Shown here in pieces: positions 35,209 through 46,480 of a stretch of 64,000 bases of DNA. Below the pieces are notes generated by a model. That model was given only the letters and a program-made list of their open reading frames with translations. It did no database searches and was not told the origin of the DNA. Source of the stretch: Cupriavidus respiraculi (GTDB taxonomy: Bacteria; Pseudomonadota; Gammaproteobacteria; Burkholderiales; Burkholderiaceae); the NCBI RefSeq assembly GCF_914271545.1, contig NZ_CAJZAH010000003.1, forward strand, positions 62,001 through 126,000. The letters are read 5' to 3'. Each line of letters starts with the position of its first letter. Position 1 is the stretch's first letter. A program made the position numbers and the translations under genes.

Positions 35209-36576
35209 TCAGACCTTGCCGCCCTTGGCCACCGTCTTCTGGGCCAGCCGGTGCTCCAGATAGTGGATGCTGGTGCCGCCTTCGACGAAGTTCGCGTCCA
35301 GCATCAGCTCGCGGTGCAGCGGCACGTTGGTCTGGATGCCGTCCACCACCATCTCCGACAGCGCGATGCGCATGCGGGCGATCGCCTGCTCGCGGGTGGC
35401 GCCGTAGGTGATCAGCTTGCCGATCATCGAATCGTAGTTGGGCGGCACGAAGTAACCATCATACGCGTGCGAGTCCACGCGCACGCCGGGGCCGCCCGGC
35501 ATGTGCCATGCCGTGATGCGGCCGGGCGACGGCGTGAACTTGAACGGATCCTCGGCGTTGATCCGGCATTCGATCGCATGGCCGCGCAGCTGCACGTCCT
35601 TCTGGCGGTAGCGCAGCTTCTCGCCGAAGGCGATGCGGATCTGCTCCTGCACGATGTCGATGCCGGTGATCATCTCGGTCACCGGATGCTCGACCTGCAC
35701 GCGCGTGTTCATTTCGATGAAATAGAACTCGTTGTTCTCGTACAGGAATTCGAAGGTGCCGGCACCGCGGTAGCCGATCTTCTTGCACGCCTCGGCGCAG
35801 CGGTCTCCGATGCGCTCGATCAGGCGGCGCGGGATATGCGGCGCCGGTGCTTCCTCGATGACCTTCTGGTGGCGGCGCTGCATCGAGCAGTCACGCTCGC
35901 CCAGCCAGATCGCCTGGCGATGCTGGTCGGCGAGGATCTGGATTTCCACGTGGCGCGGATTCTCCAGGAACTTCTCCATGTAGACCTCGGGATTGCCGAA
36001 GGCACGGCCGGCTTCCTCGCGCGTCATGTTGACCGCGTTGATCAGCGCCGCCTCGGTGTGCACCACGCGCATGCCGCGGCCGCCGCCGCCGCCGGCGGCC
36101 TTGATGATGACCGGATAGCCGACACGACGGGCGGTCGCCAGGATCTCCTTCGGATCTTCGGGCAGCGCGCCTTCGGAGCCCGGCACGCACGGCACGCCGG
36201 ACTTGATCATTGCCTGCTTGGCCGACACCTTGTCGCCCATCAGCCGGATGCAGTCGGGGCTGGGGCCGATGAAGACGAAGCCGGACTTCTCGACGCGCTC
36301 GGCGAAGTCCGAGTTTTCGGACAGGAAGCCATAGCCGGGGTGGATGGCCTGGGCGTCGGTGACCTCCGCCGCGGAAATCAGCGCCGGCATGTTCAGGTAG
36401 GACTGCGGGGACGGCGCCGGGCCGATACAGACGGCTTCGTCGGCCAACTTGACGTACTTGGCTTCCTTGTCCGCTTCGGAATAGACCACCACCGTCTTGA
36501 TGCCCAGCTCGCGGCATGCGCGCTGGATGCGAAGGGCGATTTCGCCCCGGTTCGCGATCAGTATTTTTTCAAACAT
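35209..36576 (-). CDS. accC: Acetyl-CoA carboxylase, biotin carboxylase subunit
   Basis: 455-residue ATP-grasp enzyme that carboxylates biotin on AccB, the first step of malonyl-CoA synthesis. [17 protein letters not shown] is the standard N terminus; [14 protein letters not shown] is the glycine-rich ATP loop; [14 protein letters not shown] and the later RINAEDP segment are active-site regions. Length and motifs are complete. It lies 144 bases after accB on the same strand. Confidence 0.97.
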   Translation of the reverse strand: MFEKILIANRGEIALRIQRACRELGIKTVVVYSEADKEAKYVKLADEAVCIGPAPSPQSYLNMPALISAAEVTDAQAIHPGYGFLSENSDFAERVEKSGFVFIGPSPDCIRLMGDKVSAKQAMIKSGVPCVPGSEGALPEDPKEILATARRVGYPVIIKAAGGGGGRGMRVVHTEAALINAVNMTREEAGRAFGNPEVYMEKFLENPRHVEIQILADQHRQAIWLGERDCSMQRRHQKVIEEAPAPHIPRRLIERIGDRCAEACKKIGYRGAGTFEFLYENNEFYFIEMNTRVQVEHPVTEMITGIDIVQEQIRIAFGEKLRYRQKDVQLRGHAIECRINAEDPFKFTPSPGRITAWHMPGGPGVRVDSHAYDGYFVPPNYDSMIGKLITYGATREQAIARMRIALSEMVVDGIQTNVPLHRELMLDANFVEGGTSIHYLEHRLAQKTVAKGGKV

Positions 36577-36720
36577 AGTGTCTCTCTGCGAGGAGCAGGC
36601 CGGACGCGCCGCGCGATGCGCGCGGCGCCGGATCCGGAACGCAGAACGCGCCCTGGGGCGCGGACTGGCACGCCGGCCGGCAAGGCGACGTCGGCGTGCG
36701 GCATGGCATGGCGCTCGGGT

Positions 36721-37185
36721 TCAGCCGATGACAAAGAGGGGTTGGCCGTATTCCACCGCCTGGCCGTTCTCGACCAGGATTTCCTTGATGACGCCGGCCT
36801 TGTCGGACTCGATCTCGTTGAGCAGCTTCATCGCCTCGATGATGCAGACGGTCTGGCCTTCCTTGACGGTGTCGCCCACATTGACGAAGGCGGCGGCGCC
36901 CGGCGACGGCGCGCGATAGAAGGTGCCCACCATCGGCGAGGTGACCACGTGGCCGCTCGGCGCCTGAGGCTCCACCACTTCGGCGGGCGCTGCGGCGGCG
37001 GGCGCCATCGCGGCCGCGGGGGCGGCGGCGATGGCCGGCATCTGCTGCACGGCCATCGGGGCGGCCATCACCTGCGGCGGTGCCTTGACGATGCGCACCT
37101 TGCCTTCGCCCTCGGTGACTTCGAGCTCCGAGATGCCGGACTCGGCCACCAGGTCGATCAGCGTCTTCAGCTTGCGCAAGTCCAT
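36721..37185 (-). CDS. accB: Acetyl-CoA carboxylase, biotin carboxyl carrier protein
   Basis: 154-residue carrier. The C-terminal biotinyl domain has the biotinylated K120 in [11 protein letters not shown] and the protruding-thumb region [12 protein letters not shown]. An Ala/Pro-rich swinging linker (about 36-75) joins it to the N-terminal helix [17 protein letters not shown]. It pairs with AccC downstream; the gene order aroQ-accB-accC matches many proteobacteria. Confidence 0.96.
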   Translation of the reverse strand: MDLRKLKTLIDLVAESGISELEVTEGEGKVRIVKAPPQVMAAPMAVQQMPAIAAAPAAAMAPAAAAPAEVVEPQAPSGHVVTSPMVGTFYRAPSPGAAAFVNVGDTVKEGQTVCIIEAMKLLNEIESDKAGVIKEILVENGQAVEYGQPLFVIG

Positions 37186-37354
37186 CTTCTATCCTCCTGA
37201 ATCGTGTTGCCATGCACCGCCGGTCCAGCGGCCGGTGACGGAAAAAATCGTTGCGGCCGGCCCTGCGTCCCGGCCCCGTGCGGTCACGGAGCGGGTGCGC
37301 GGGCTGGCGCGCGCCATGCTGTCTGCCAGAGAAACGGCGGTGTCGGCAGCGGTC

Positions 37355-37843
37355 CTAGCCTGCCGGCGGGCCCTGCTCCTGGCGCAGGACATAGTCCAGC
37401 GCCAGCAGATAGCCCTGCCAGCCGAGGCCGCAGATCACGCCCACCGCCAGATCGGAAAAGTAGGAGCGGTGACGAAAATCTTCCCGGCGATGCACATTCG
37501 ACAGATGTACTTCGACGAAGGGAATCGCCACCGCCGCCAGCGCGTCGCGGATCGCCACGCTGGTATGCGTATAGGCGGCGGGGTTGATGACGATGAAATC
37601 CACCCCCTCGGTGCGCGCGGCCTGGATGCGGTCGACGAGCGCGCCTTCGTGGTTGGACTGGAACGTAGCGAGTCCGATGCCAGCCTCGGCGGCGCGCGCC
37701 GCGAGCGCGGCGTCGATGTCGGCCAGCGTGGTATGCCCGTAGGTCTGTGGCTCGCGGGTGCCCAGCAGATTCAGGTTGGGTCCGTGCAGGACCAGCACCT
37801 GTCGGCGGGGGGCGGAGCCAGGACTTGGACGGGTTTCAGCCAC
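37355..37843 (-). CDS. aroQ: 3-dehydroquinate dehydratase, type II
   Basis: 162-residue shikimate-pathway enzyme, dodecameric type II dehydroquinase. Catalytic Y35 is in REPQTYG after [22 protein letters not shown] (87-96) forms the substrate pocket; H113 is in [11 protein letters not shown]. The first 14 residues are a Ser/Pro-rich extension before the usual start of the fold. It is upstream of accB (169-base gap) and another shikimate gene, aroE, lies at 46.5 kb. Confidence 0.95.
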   Translation of the reverse strand: MAETRPSPGSAPRRQVLVLHGPNLNLLGTREPQTYGHTTLADIDAALAARAAEAGIGLATFQSNHEGALVDRIQAARTEGVDFIVINPAAYTHTSVAIRDALAAVAIPFVEVHLSNVHRREDFRHRSYFSDLAVGVICGLGWQGYLLALDYVLRQEQGPPAG

Positions 37844-38060
37844 GATTGCTCGACCGTTTCAACGAAATTGCGCGGAGGTTACCGTAGCTTAGAGGGATTT
37901 GTCTAGCACGCGATACCTTTATCGCGTGGCTGTCCGGGCCGGAATCGCCGCGCTGGCGGCTTCTTGCGCGGTAACCAACCGAGCGCGTCAAAAATGACGG
38001 CATATCGCAGCGATTTCCGCGGAGAAGGCGCCGCGAAGCCGTCCTGCCACGCGCCGCCGC

Positions 38061-38642
38061 TTACGATTTGGGCAGCGCGGGCCGCAGATCCGCGCCGGTC
38101 ACGCGGCCCATCTTGCGATAGCTCACCGCGCCGTCGGGCGCGATCACCACGGTATAGGGCAGTCCGCCCGCGACATTGCCGAACTGACGCGACAGCTCGG
38201 TGCCGGCAAACCCGGCTACCGCCAAAGGATAGGACACGGGGATCTTTTGCACGAATTGCTGGATATTCTTCGCCGAATCGATGCCGATGCCGACGAACTC
38301 CACCTGGCGCCCCGCGTATTCCTTGTGCAGCGCGGTCAGCTCGGGCATTTCCTCCACGCACGGGCCGCACCACGGCGCCCAGAAGTTGACCACCACCGTC
38401 TTGCCGCGCAGCGTATTGAAATCGAGTTCCGTCCCGGCGGGATCCGGGAGCCGGGTCTGATAGAAGCTCTCCACCGCCTCGTCGGCCGCGGGCTTGGGCG
38501 AGAACCGGTAGTGGCCGACGAGCGCCCCGGCGATGACGGCGACCACGGCGACGCCAAGCCATAGCCATCGCCGCGAACGGCGGGCGGCGGGAGCCGGGGT
38601 GGCTTGCGAAAGGGGAGCTGTCGGTGGGGAACGATCGGTCAT
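38061..38642 (-). CDS. TlpA/ResA-like membrane-anchored thioredoxin
   Basis: 193-residue thiol-disulfide oxidoreductase. One N-terminal membrane anchor (residues 25-43) puts the thioredoxin domain in the periplasm. Active site WCGPC at 91-95 (C92, C95) in VVNFWAPWCGPCVEEMP, and a cis-Pro loop GGLPYTVVIAPDG near 158-170. Members reduce apocytochrome c or other periplasmic thiols. A CTCTATATATAGAG palindrome lies 54 bases upstream of the start. Confidence 0.9.
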   Translation of the reverse strand: MTDRSPPTAPLSQATPAPAARRSRRWLWLGVAVVAVIAGALVGHYRFSPKPAADEAVESFYQTRLPDPAGTELDFNTLRGKTVVVNFWAPWCGPCVEEMPELTALHKEYAGRQVEFVGIGIDSAKNIQQFVQKIPVSYPLAVAGFAGTELSRQFGNVAGGLPYTVVIAPDGAVSYRKMGRVTGADLRPALPKS

Positions 38643-38695
38643 GGCGTGAGCAATCTGGTACAGGAATAGGATGAGGCGCGGGGGCGAGTGACGCT

Positions 38696-38709
38696 CTCTA
38701 TATATAGAG
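38696..38709. promoter_or_regulatory. 14-bp palindrome CTCTATATATAGAG before the tlpA-like gene
   Basis: Exact palindrome, with a core of eight alternating A/T bases inside very GC-rich DNA, placed 54 bases upstream of the thioredoxin-like gene. It could serve as a -10 region and a symmetric operator; no matching -35 was identified. Confidence 0.5.
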
Positions 38710-38750
38710 GATCGGCCGCGCCCGCGCCCGGGTCTTCGACGGTGGGCGGC

Positions 38751-39461
38751 TCAGCCGCCCGGAAACAAGCCGTTGTCGGCATCGTCGGCGGGCTCTGCCG
38801 CGATCACCCCGCGCAGGCCGGCGAGGTCCGCCCGTACCGGCCGGCCGCCGGACTCGGTGCGCACCGCGCCGCGCTCGTCGTCGGCGTCGTACAGCGCGAT
38901 ATGGATGCCGACCGGCGCGCCAAGTTCGGCGCGTACCTCGCCCGCCAGCATCCGCGCTTCGCGCAGCGCCGGCCACTGGCCCTTCCACAGGAAGCTGAGG
39001 GTCTCGACGTCGCCGCGGTTGGCAAAGTGGCGCGTCTCGCTGGTCTCGAAGTCCACGCCGGCATTGAGCAGGTGCAGCGCCACGTCCTTGGGGCTGTCGC
39101 AGAAGCACTGCAGGTACACGTCGGAGTGTTCGGTGGCGGTGCCGTTGAGCACCGCGCCGGTCACATAGGGCCGGAAGGCGGCCAGGTCTTCCATCGCCAG
39201 CATGGCCAGGCGCCGCAGCAGCGCCAGCACGCGGGGCTGGGTATCGGCATGGAACAGCGCCTGGTAGGCGCGCACCTCCGCCTCGATGGCCTCGTTGTCG
39301 GGCAGCCATTCACCCGCCACGCGCACGTCGCCGAGCAGTTGGCGGGCGGCCTTGCGCTTGGCGCTGGCATAGTCGGCCCCGTCTTCGGCAATCATGCGCG
39401 CCGCGGCCTGCGCGATTTCGCCGCGCACGCGGCTGGGGTCCAGGGAAGATCGTCGTGACAT
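38751..39461 (-). CDS. Conserved hypothetical protein divergent from mpl
   Basis: 236-residue soluble protein with no assigned function. It starts MSRRSSLDPSRVRGEIAQAAARMIAEDG, is helical in the first 100 residues, and then has a mixed region (EHSDVYLQCFCDSPKDVALHL, IGIHIALYDADDERGAV) that might be a nucleotidyltransferase-like fold; I would not assert it. The frame is open 20 codons further up with no better start. A similar gene often sits beside mpl in Burkholderiales, but annotation there is inconsistent. Confidence 0.72.
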   Translation of the reverse strand: MSRRSSLDPSRVRGEIAQAAARMIAEDGADYASAKRKAARQLLGDVRVAGEWLPDNEAIEAEVRAYQALFHADTQPRVLALLRRLAMLAMEDLAAFRPYVTGAVLNGTATEHSDVYLQCFCDSPKDVALHLLNAGVDFETSETRHFANRGDVETLSFLWKGQWPALREARMLAGEVRAELGAPVGIHIALYDADDERGAVRTESGGRPVRADLAGLRGVIAAEPADDADNGLFPGG

Positions 39462-39637
39462 GCGGGGATGATACTCGCTGAGGCCGGCGTGCAAGTGTTC
39501 CGGGAAGCGGTGAGGGTACAATCGGCCGCTGTCCGTTCGCCACTATCAGCCCGGGACGGTCATCCGGCGGCGCCGCCTCGCGTGCCGCGCCGGACCGGCC
39601 ACATCCCGCGCGCATCACGACTCCGCATCACGACTCC

Positions 39638-41026
39638 ATGCATATCCATATCCTCGGCATCTGCGGCACGTTCATGGGCGGTCTGGCCGTCCTGGCCAAG
39701 CAGGCAGGGCACCGCGTGACCGGCTGCGACGCCAACGTCTATCCGCCCATGAGCACCCAGCTCGAAGCGCAGGGCATCGAACTGATCGAGGGCTTCGACC
39801 CGGCGCAGCTGGCGCTGGAACCGGACCTGTTCGTGATCGGCAACGTGGTCTCGCGCGGCAACGCGCTGATGGAAGCCATCCTGGACCGCAACCTGCCCTA
39901 CGTCTCCGGCCCGCAGTGGCTCGGGGAACATGTGCTGCGCGGCAAGTGGGTGCTGGCGGTGGCCGGCACGCACGGCAAGACCACCACCACGTCGATGCTG
40001 GCGTGGATCCTCGAGGACGCCGGCTACAACCCCGGCTTCCTGGTCGGCGGCGTGCCCCAGAACTTCGGCCTGTCCGCCCGCGTGACCGACTCGGACTTCT
40101 TCGTGATCGAGGCCGACGAGTACGACACCGCCTTCTTCGACAAGCGCAGCAAGTTCGTGCACTACCGCCCGCGCACCGCGATCCTGAACAACCTCGAATA
40201 CGACCACGCCGACATCTTCCCCGACCTGGCCGCGATCGAGACCCAGTTCCACCACCTCGTGCGCACCGTGCCCGGCCAGGGCCGGCTGATCGTCAACGGC
40301 GTCGAGGAAAGCCTCGCGCGCGTGCTCGAGCGAGGCTGCTGGAGCGAGGTCGAGCAGTTCGGCGCCGGCGACTGGCGCGAGAGCGATGCAGGGGACACCG
40401 GCGGCGACCCCGGCCTGGACCGCTTCGATGTGTGGTTCGACGGCAAGGTCCAGGGCCAGGTGCGGTGGTCCCTGCAGGGCACCCATAACCGGATGAACGC
40501 GCTGGCCGCCATCGCCGCCGCGCGCCATGTGGGCGTGCCGCCGGCGCAGGCCATCGAATCGTTGTCGCGCTTTGCCAACGTGAAGCGGCGCATGGAAGTG
40601 CGAGGCGTGGTCAACGACATCACCGTCTACGACGACTTTGCCCACCATCCCACCGCGATCCAGACCACGCTGGAAGGGCTGCGCCGGCGCGTCGGACCCG
40701 CGCGCATCCTGGCGGTGCTGGAGCCGCGCTCGAACACGATGAAGCTGGGCGTGATGAAGACGCAGTTGCCGGCGAGCCTCGCGCTGGCCGACCAGGTCTT
40801 CGGCTATGGCGCGGCCAGCGGCAAGGACGCGCTGGGCTGGGACCTGGCCGAGGCGCTGGCGCCGCTGGGCGAGCGTGCCGCCGCCTTCGACCAGCTCGAT
40901 GCGCTGGTGCAGGCCGTGCGCGCGGCCGCCCGGCCCGGCGACCATGTGCTGGTGATGAGCAACGGCGGCTTCGGCGGCGTGCACGGCAAGCTGCTGGACG
41001 CGCTGGCCGCGCCCGCGCAGGCCTGA
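39638..41026 (+). CDS. mpl: UDP-MurNAc:L-Ala-gamma-D-Glu-meso-DAP ligase
   Basis: 462-residue Mur-ligase-family enzyme that reattaches recycled tripeptide to UDP-MurNAc. It works downstream of AmpD (encoded at 8.7 kb) in peptidoglycan recycling. The ATP loop VAGTHGKTTTTSML lies at 108-121; EADEYDTAFFDKRSKF carries metal-coordinating residues; NGTHN-type and DDFAHHPTAIQTTL (about 332-345) are family marks. MHIHILGICGTFMGGLA is a typical Mpl start. Confidence 0.95.
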   Translation: MHIHILGICGTFMGGLAVLAKQAGHRVTGCDANVYPPMSTQLEAQGIELIEGFDPAQLALEPDLFVIGNVVSRGNALMEAILDRNLPYVSGPQWLGEHVLRGKWVLAVAGTHGKTTTTSMLAWILEDAGYNPGFLVGGVPQNFGLSARVTDSDFFVIEADEYDTAFFDKRSKFVHYRPRTAILNNLEYDHADIFPDLAAIETQFHHLVRTVPGQGRLIVNGVEESLARVLERGCWSEVEQFGAGDWRESDAGDTGGDPGLDRFDVWFDGKVQGQVRWSLQGTHNRMNALAAIAAARHVGVPPAQAIESLSRFANVKRRMEVRGVVNDITVYDDFAHHPTAIQTTLEGLRRRVGPARILAVLEPRSNTMKLGVMKTQLPASLALADQVFGYGAASGKDALGWDLAEALAPLGERAAAFDQLDALVQAVRAAARPGDHVLVMSNGGFGGVHGKLLDALAAPAQA

Positions 41027-41040
41027 CGCGGGACGCCACC

Positions 41041-41647
41041 ATGCTGTTGTACCTGCACGGCTTCCGCTCCTCGCCGCAATCGTTCAAGGCGCGGCTGATG
41101 CAGCAGCGCATGCGCGAACTCGGCGTGGGGCGCGAATACGCCTGTCCCATGCTGGATGTATCGCCCGCGCGCGCCATCGCGCAGGCCGAGGCCGCCATCG
41201 CGGCGGCCCGCTCCGGTGGTCAGTCGGTGGCCATCGTGGGCTCGTCGCTGGGCGGCTACTACGCCCGCTGGCTGGGCGAGCGCCATGGCTGCCCCACGGT
41301 GCTGCTCAATCCGGCGGTGCACCCGTGGCGCGATCTGGAGCGCCATCTGGGCGAGCAGCCGCTGTGGCACGGCGGTGGCTCGGTCACGGTCGAGCGCCAC
41401 CATCTGCAGGAGCTGCTGGACCTGCGCGTGGACACCATCACGCGCCCCGAGCGTTACTACCTGCTCGCGGCGACCGGCGACGAGGTGCTCGACTACCGCG
41501 ACATGCTTGCGGCCTATCCGGGCGCGAAGATCCGGCTGATCGAGGGCAGCGACCACGGCATCGCGGAGTTCGCCGACTACATGGACGAGGTGCTGGCATT
41601 CTGCGGCTATCCCGTCGGCGGGGCGCCCGCCGGGAAGGACGACGCGG

Positions 41648-41655
<8 letters not shown>
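41041..41655 (+). CDS. YqiA/YcfP-family alpha/beta-fold esterase
   Basis: 204-residue small hydrolase: [14 protein letters not shown] at the N terminus, nucleophile S69 in the elbow GSSLGGYYA, then the acid in [15 protein letters not shown] and the His in GSDHGIAEF. The family (UPF0227/YqiA) has esterase activity on short acyl chains with unknown natural substrate. It follows mpl by 14 bases and overlaps ubiC by 8, so the three are likely cotranscribed. Confidence 0.88.
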
Positions 41656-43131
<1,476 letters not shown>

Positions 43132-43320
43132 GCGCGAACGTACCCACGGTGGCGCCCGATCCGGGGCGGCCGCTGGCGTGGTACGGTATGATCTGTGGCC
43201 TGGCCGCCAGCCGGCGGCCCTCGCATCCTGTCCCTGATCCGGGCCGATCCCCATGCCGCGCCGACCGCTGCGGCGCATGCACCCGGGGTCGCGATTCCCG
43301 GCCATTCTGAAAGTCTATCC

Positions 43321-45444
43321 ATGCAGTTGCTGTTCGAGGAAGGCGGCGAAATTCGCGCCGGCACCGTGCTGACCCAGCAGGGCGAGGCTTACCAGGTGGA
43401 GCTGCCCGCGGGCAAGCGCACCAAGGTCAAGTCGCGCGATGTGCTGCTGCAGTTCGCGCAGCCCTCGGCCGCCGAACTGGTCAACGAGACCGCAGGCCTG
43501 TCCGCCGACATCGACCTGGAATTCCTGTGGGAGTGCGCGCCCGAAGACGAGTTCGGCTTCGGCGACCTGGCCGCGGAGTACTACGGCGCGGGCGCCAGCG
43601 TGGTCCAGCAGGCGGCGCTCGCGATGACGCTGCATGGCAATCCCGTCTATTTCCGCCGCAAGGGGCGCGGGCGCTATCAGCGCGCGCCGGAGGACCAGCT
43701 CAAGGCCGCGCTGGCGGCGCTGGAGCGCAAGCGCCAGCAGGCGCTGGTGCAGGCCGAATACGAGAGCCAGCTCAAGGCCCGCACGCTGCCCGAGGCGTTC
43801 CGCGGCAAGGCGCTGCAACTGCTGTTCAAGCCCGACAAGAACAGCCTCGAATACAAGGCGCTGGACGCCGCCTGCACCGCGCTGGGCATGTCGCCGATGC
43901 GGCTGATGGTGGCGGTGGGCGGCATCGCCAGCGCGCGCGCGCTGCACGAAGCGAAGTTCCTGTCCGAGTGCTTCCCCAAGGGAACCGGCTTTCCTGAGGT
44001 CACCGTGCCGGAGCCCGCCGGGGACCTGCCGGTGGCCGAGGTCGAGGCGTTCTCGATCGACGATGTGACCACCACCGAGATCGACGATGCGCTCTCGGTC
44101 ACGCCGCTCGATGGCGGCAAGATCCGCGTGGGCGTGCATATCGCCGCGCCCGCGCTGGGCATGCGCCGCGGCGACGCGCTGGACGCGATCGCGCGCCAGC
44201 GCCTGTCCACGGTGTATTTCCCCGGCGACAAGATCACGATGCTGCCGGACCCGGTGGTGCAGCGCTACACGCTGCAGGAGGGGCGGCTGTGCCCGGCGCT
44301 GTCGCTGTACGTCACCTACGATCCCGAGGCGCAGCTGATTCTCGCCAGCGAGACCCGCGCCGAGCTGGTCAATATCGCGGCCAACCTGCGCCACAACCTG
44401 CTCGAAGACGTCATCACCGAGACCGCGCTGGCCGAAGGCACGGGGGACTACCCGTTCCGCGACGCGCTGGCGCACCTGTGGCGCTTCGCCGGCTTCCTGT
44501 ACGACGAGCGCCAGAAGGCGCGCATGGCCAGCGGCCTGCGGCCGGAATCGCACAACCGCGCCGACTACAGCTTCTATCTGGACGCGCTGCCCGACGGCGG
44601 CGAGCGCGTGCGCATCGAGCAGCGCCATCGCGGCTCGCCGCTGGACAAGATCGTCGCCGAGCTGATGATCCTGGCCAACAGCACCTGGGGCAAGCTGCTG
44701 GCCGACCACGGCGTGCCGGGCATCTACCGCACGCAGAAGGCGTGGGGCATGAACCGCACCCGCATGCAGACCTATCCCGCTCCGCACGAGGGTCTGGGCG
44801 TGGCGCAGTATGCGTGGAGCACCTCGCCGTTGCGCCGCTATGTCGATCTGGTCAACCAGTGGCAGATCCTCGCGGTGGCCCAGCATGGCGTGACCGCCAA
44901 GCTGGTGGCGCCGTTCAAGCCCAAGGACGCCGACCTGCTGGCGGCGGTGGCCGACTTCGAGGGTACCTACGCCGCCTACGCCGAGCACCAGTCCACGATG
45001 GAGCGCTACTGGTGCCTGCGCTGGCTGCAGCAGGAAAACCGCGAGCGCATGGTAGCCACGGTGCTCAAGGACGGCGCGGTGCGCTTTGCCGAGATTCCGC
45101 TGGTCACGCGCGTGCCCGAGCTCGCGCAGGCCCAGCGCGGCACGCAGGTGCTGCTGGAGATCGCATCGACCGACGAGATCTCGCTGGAAGTGTCCTGCCG
45201 CGTGCTGGAAGTGTTCGCCGGCGAGGGCGAGTTGCCGGAGGAAGAGCTGGCGGCCGGCGAGGAGAGCGACGAGGAGGTCGCCGAGATATCCGCCGAGGCC
45301 GCTGCCGATGTCGCCGCCGAGGAGATCGCCGAGGAGCAGGCGGTGGCCGCCGCGCAGCCGGACGGCGAGGGCGCTGGCACCGGGCCGGCCGCGGGCGACG
45401 CCCCGTCGGGCGCGCGCGACAGCGGCCCGGCCGGGCACGCCTGA
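43321..45444 (+). CDS. RNB-domain exoribonuclease (RNase II/R family)
   Basis: 707-residue 3'-5' exoribonuclease-like protein. The RNB catalytic core begins near 240; DDVTTTEIDDALSV (247-260) holds the metal-binding Asp cluster, and WSTSPLRRYVDLVNQ the later RNB motif. The first 200 residues differ from the cold-shock domains of RNase R. The last 65 residues form a very acidic Ala/Glu/Asp tail, clearly disordered. The start ATG MQLLFEEGGEIRAGT was chosen; the 42-codon upstream extension overlaps promoter-like sequence (TATGAT at 43187). Whether it is active on RNA was not shown. Confidence 0.88.
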   Translation: MQLLFEEGGEIRAGTVLTQQGEAYQVELPAGKRTKVKSRDVLLQFAQPSAAELVNETAGLSADIDLEFLWECAPEDEFGFGDLAAEYYGAGASVVQQAALAMTLHGNPVYFRRKGRGRYQRAPEDQLKAALAALERKRQQALVQAEYESQLKARTLPEAFRGKALQLLFKPDKNSLEYKALDAACTALGMSPMRLMVAVGGIASARALHEAKFLSECFPKGTGFPEVTVPEPAGDLPVAEVEAFSIDDVTTTEIDDALSVTPLDGGKIRVGVHIAAPALGMRRGDALDAIARQRLSTVYFPGDKITMLPDPVVQRYTLQEGRLCPALSLYVTYDPEAQLILASETRAELVNIAANLRHNLLEDVITETALAEGTGDYPFRDALAHLWRFAGFLYDERQKARMASGLRPESHNRADYSFYLDALPDGGERVRIEQRHRGSPLDKIVAELMILANSTWGKLLADHGVPGIYRTQKAWGMNRTRMQTYPAPHEGLGVAQYAWSTSPLRRYVDLVNQWQILAVAQHGVTAKLVAPFKPKDADLLAAVADFEGTYAAYAEHQSTMERYWCLRWLQQENRERMVATVLKDGAVRFAEIPLVTRVPELAQAQRGTQVLLEIASTDEISLEVSCRVLEVFAGEGELPEEELAAGEESDEEVAEISAEAAADVAAEEIAEEQAVAAAQPDGEGAGTGPAAGDAPSGARDSGPAGHA

Positions 45445-45449
45445 AGCGC

Positions 45450-45478
45450 TTCGGAAAAGCGCAGCGCTCCCTTACAAT
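45450..45478 (+). promoter_or_regulatory. Possible promoter of the tonB-like/aroE/mtgA unit
   Basis: TTCGGA (45450-45455), 17-bp spacer, TACAAT (45473-45478). The -10 is good, the -35 weak. It lies just after the exoribonuclease stop, overlapping the palindrome GAAGCGCTTC (45443-45452). Confidence 0.4.
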
Positions 45479-45562
45479 CGCACACTGTTCGCGGGGCCAT
45501 GCCGGCCCGGCGTCCCGTGCCGCGCGCCCAGCTGTCCCGACCCGTCCATCCATCCGCCCATC

Positions 45563-46480
45563 GTGAAAGCCGTTTTCGCTCCCCGCCAGTGGTGGCATGC
45601 CAGCAGCACGATGGCCCGGGCGCTCGCCATCTCGCTGGTCGCGCACGCGCTGCTGCTGACGGTGCGTGTCGTGGCCCCCGAGACGTTCGAGATCAAGCGT
45701 ACCGATCCGGCGCTGGACGTGGTGCTGGTCAACGGCAAGTCGGCCACGGCGCCGCGCCAGCCGACCGTGATGGCGCAGGCCAATCTCGATGGCGGCGGCG
45801 ACCATGACCAGCAGCGCGCCACCACGCCGCTGCCGGCGCAGGTGGTGCCGCGCGAGGGCGACCTGATGCGCCAGGTGCAGCGGCGCGTCGAGCAGCTCGA
45901 GCAGGAACAGCGCCGCCTGCTGACCCAGTCGCACGAGCCCGCGCCGGCGGTGCGCACGCAGCCCATCCGGCCCGGCGAACAGCGCCTGGAGAGCCCGACG
46001 CGCGGGCAGGATGCGCGCACGGCGCTGGACGAGATCGCCCGGCTGGAAGCCGAGATCGGCCGCAACCTCGAGCACTACGCCAAGCGGCCCAAGCGCCATC
46101 AGCTGACCGCCACGAGCGCGCAGGAAGCGGTCTACGCCCAGTATTACGACCGCCTGCGCAAGAAGATCGAGGCGCGCGGCACCACGGACTTCCCGCGTCG
46201 CGACGGCAAGCCGCTCTACGGCCAGCTCATTCTCGTGATCAACGTCAATCGGCAGGGCAAGCTCGGCTATAACCGCGATGGCTACAACGTCGATGCCATC
46301 GACCTGGTCAAGAGCTCCGGCGATCCGGCGCTGGACCGCCAGGCGGTGGCCATCGTGCGCGCCGCCGCGCCGTTCGGTGCTTTCACGCCCGAGATGCAGG
46401 CGCGCTACGACATCCTCGAAGTAATTTCCACGTTCAAATTTTCCCGCAGCGGCCTCGAAACCCGCCTGCAAGCCCGATGA
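45563..46480 (+). CDS. TonB-like energy transducer protein
   Basis: 305-residue envelope protein. One N-terminal membrane helix (about 17-33, MARALAISLVAHALLLTVRV) precedes a periplasmic Pro/Gln-rich and coiled region (QRRVEQLEQEQRRLLTQ at about 109-125) and a C-terminal TonB-type domain (about 210-300: YGQLILVINVNRQGKLGYN, IVRAAAPFGAFT, ISTFKF). The GTG at 45563 was chosen; ATG at 45611 is an alternative. Stop overlaps aroE (ATGA). No ExbB/ExbD is nearby, so it may act in a different complex from classic TonB. Confidence 0.83.
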   Translation: MKAVFAPRQWWHASSTMARALAISLVAHALLLTVRVVAPETFEIKRTDPALDVVLVNGKSATAPRQPTVMAQANLDGGGDHDQQRATTPLPAQVVPREGDLMRQVQRRVEQLEQEQRRLLTQSHEPAPAVRTQPIRPGEQRLESPTRGQDARTALDEIARLEAEIGRNLEHYAKRPKRHQLTATSAQEAVYAQYYDRLRKKIEARGTTDFPRRDGKPLYGQLILVINVNRQGKLGYNRDGYNVDAIDLVKSSGDPALDRQAVAIVRAAAPFGAFTPEMQARYDILEVISTFKFSRSGLETRLQAR

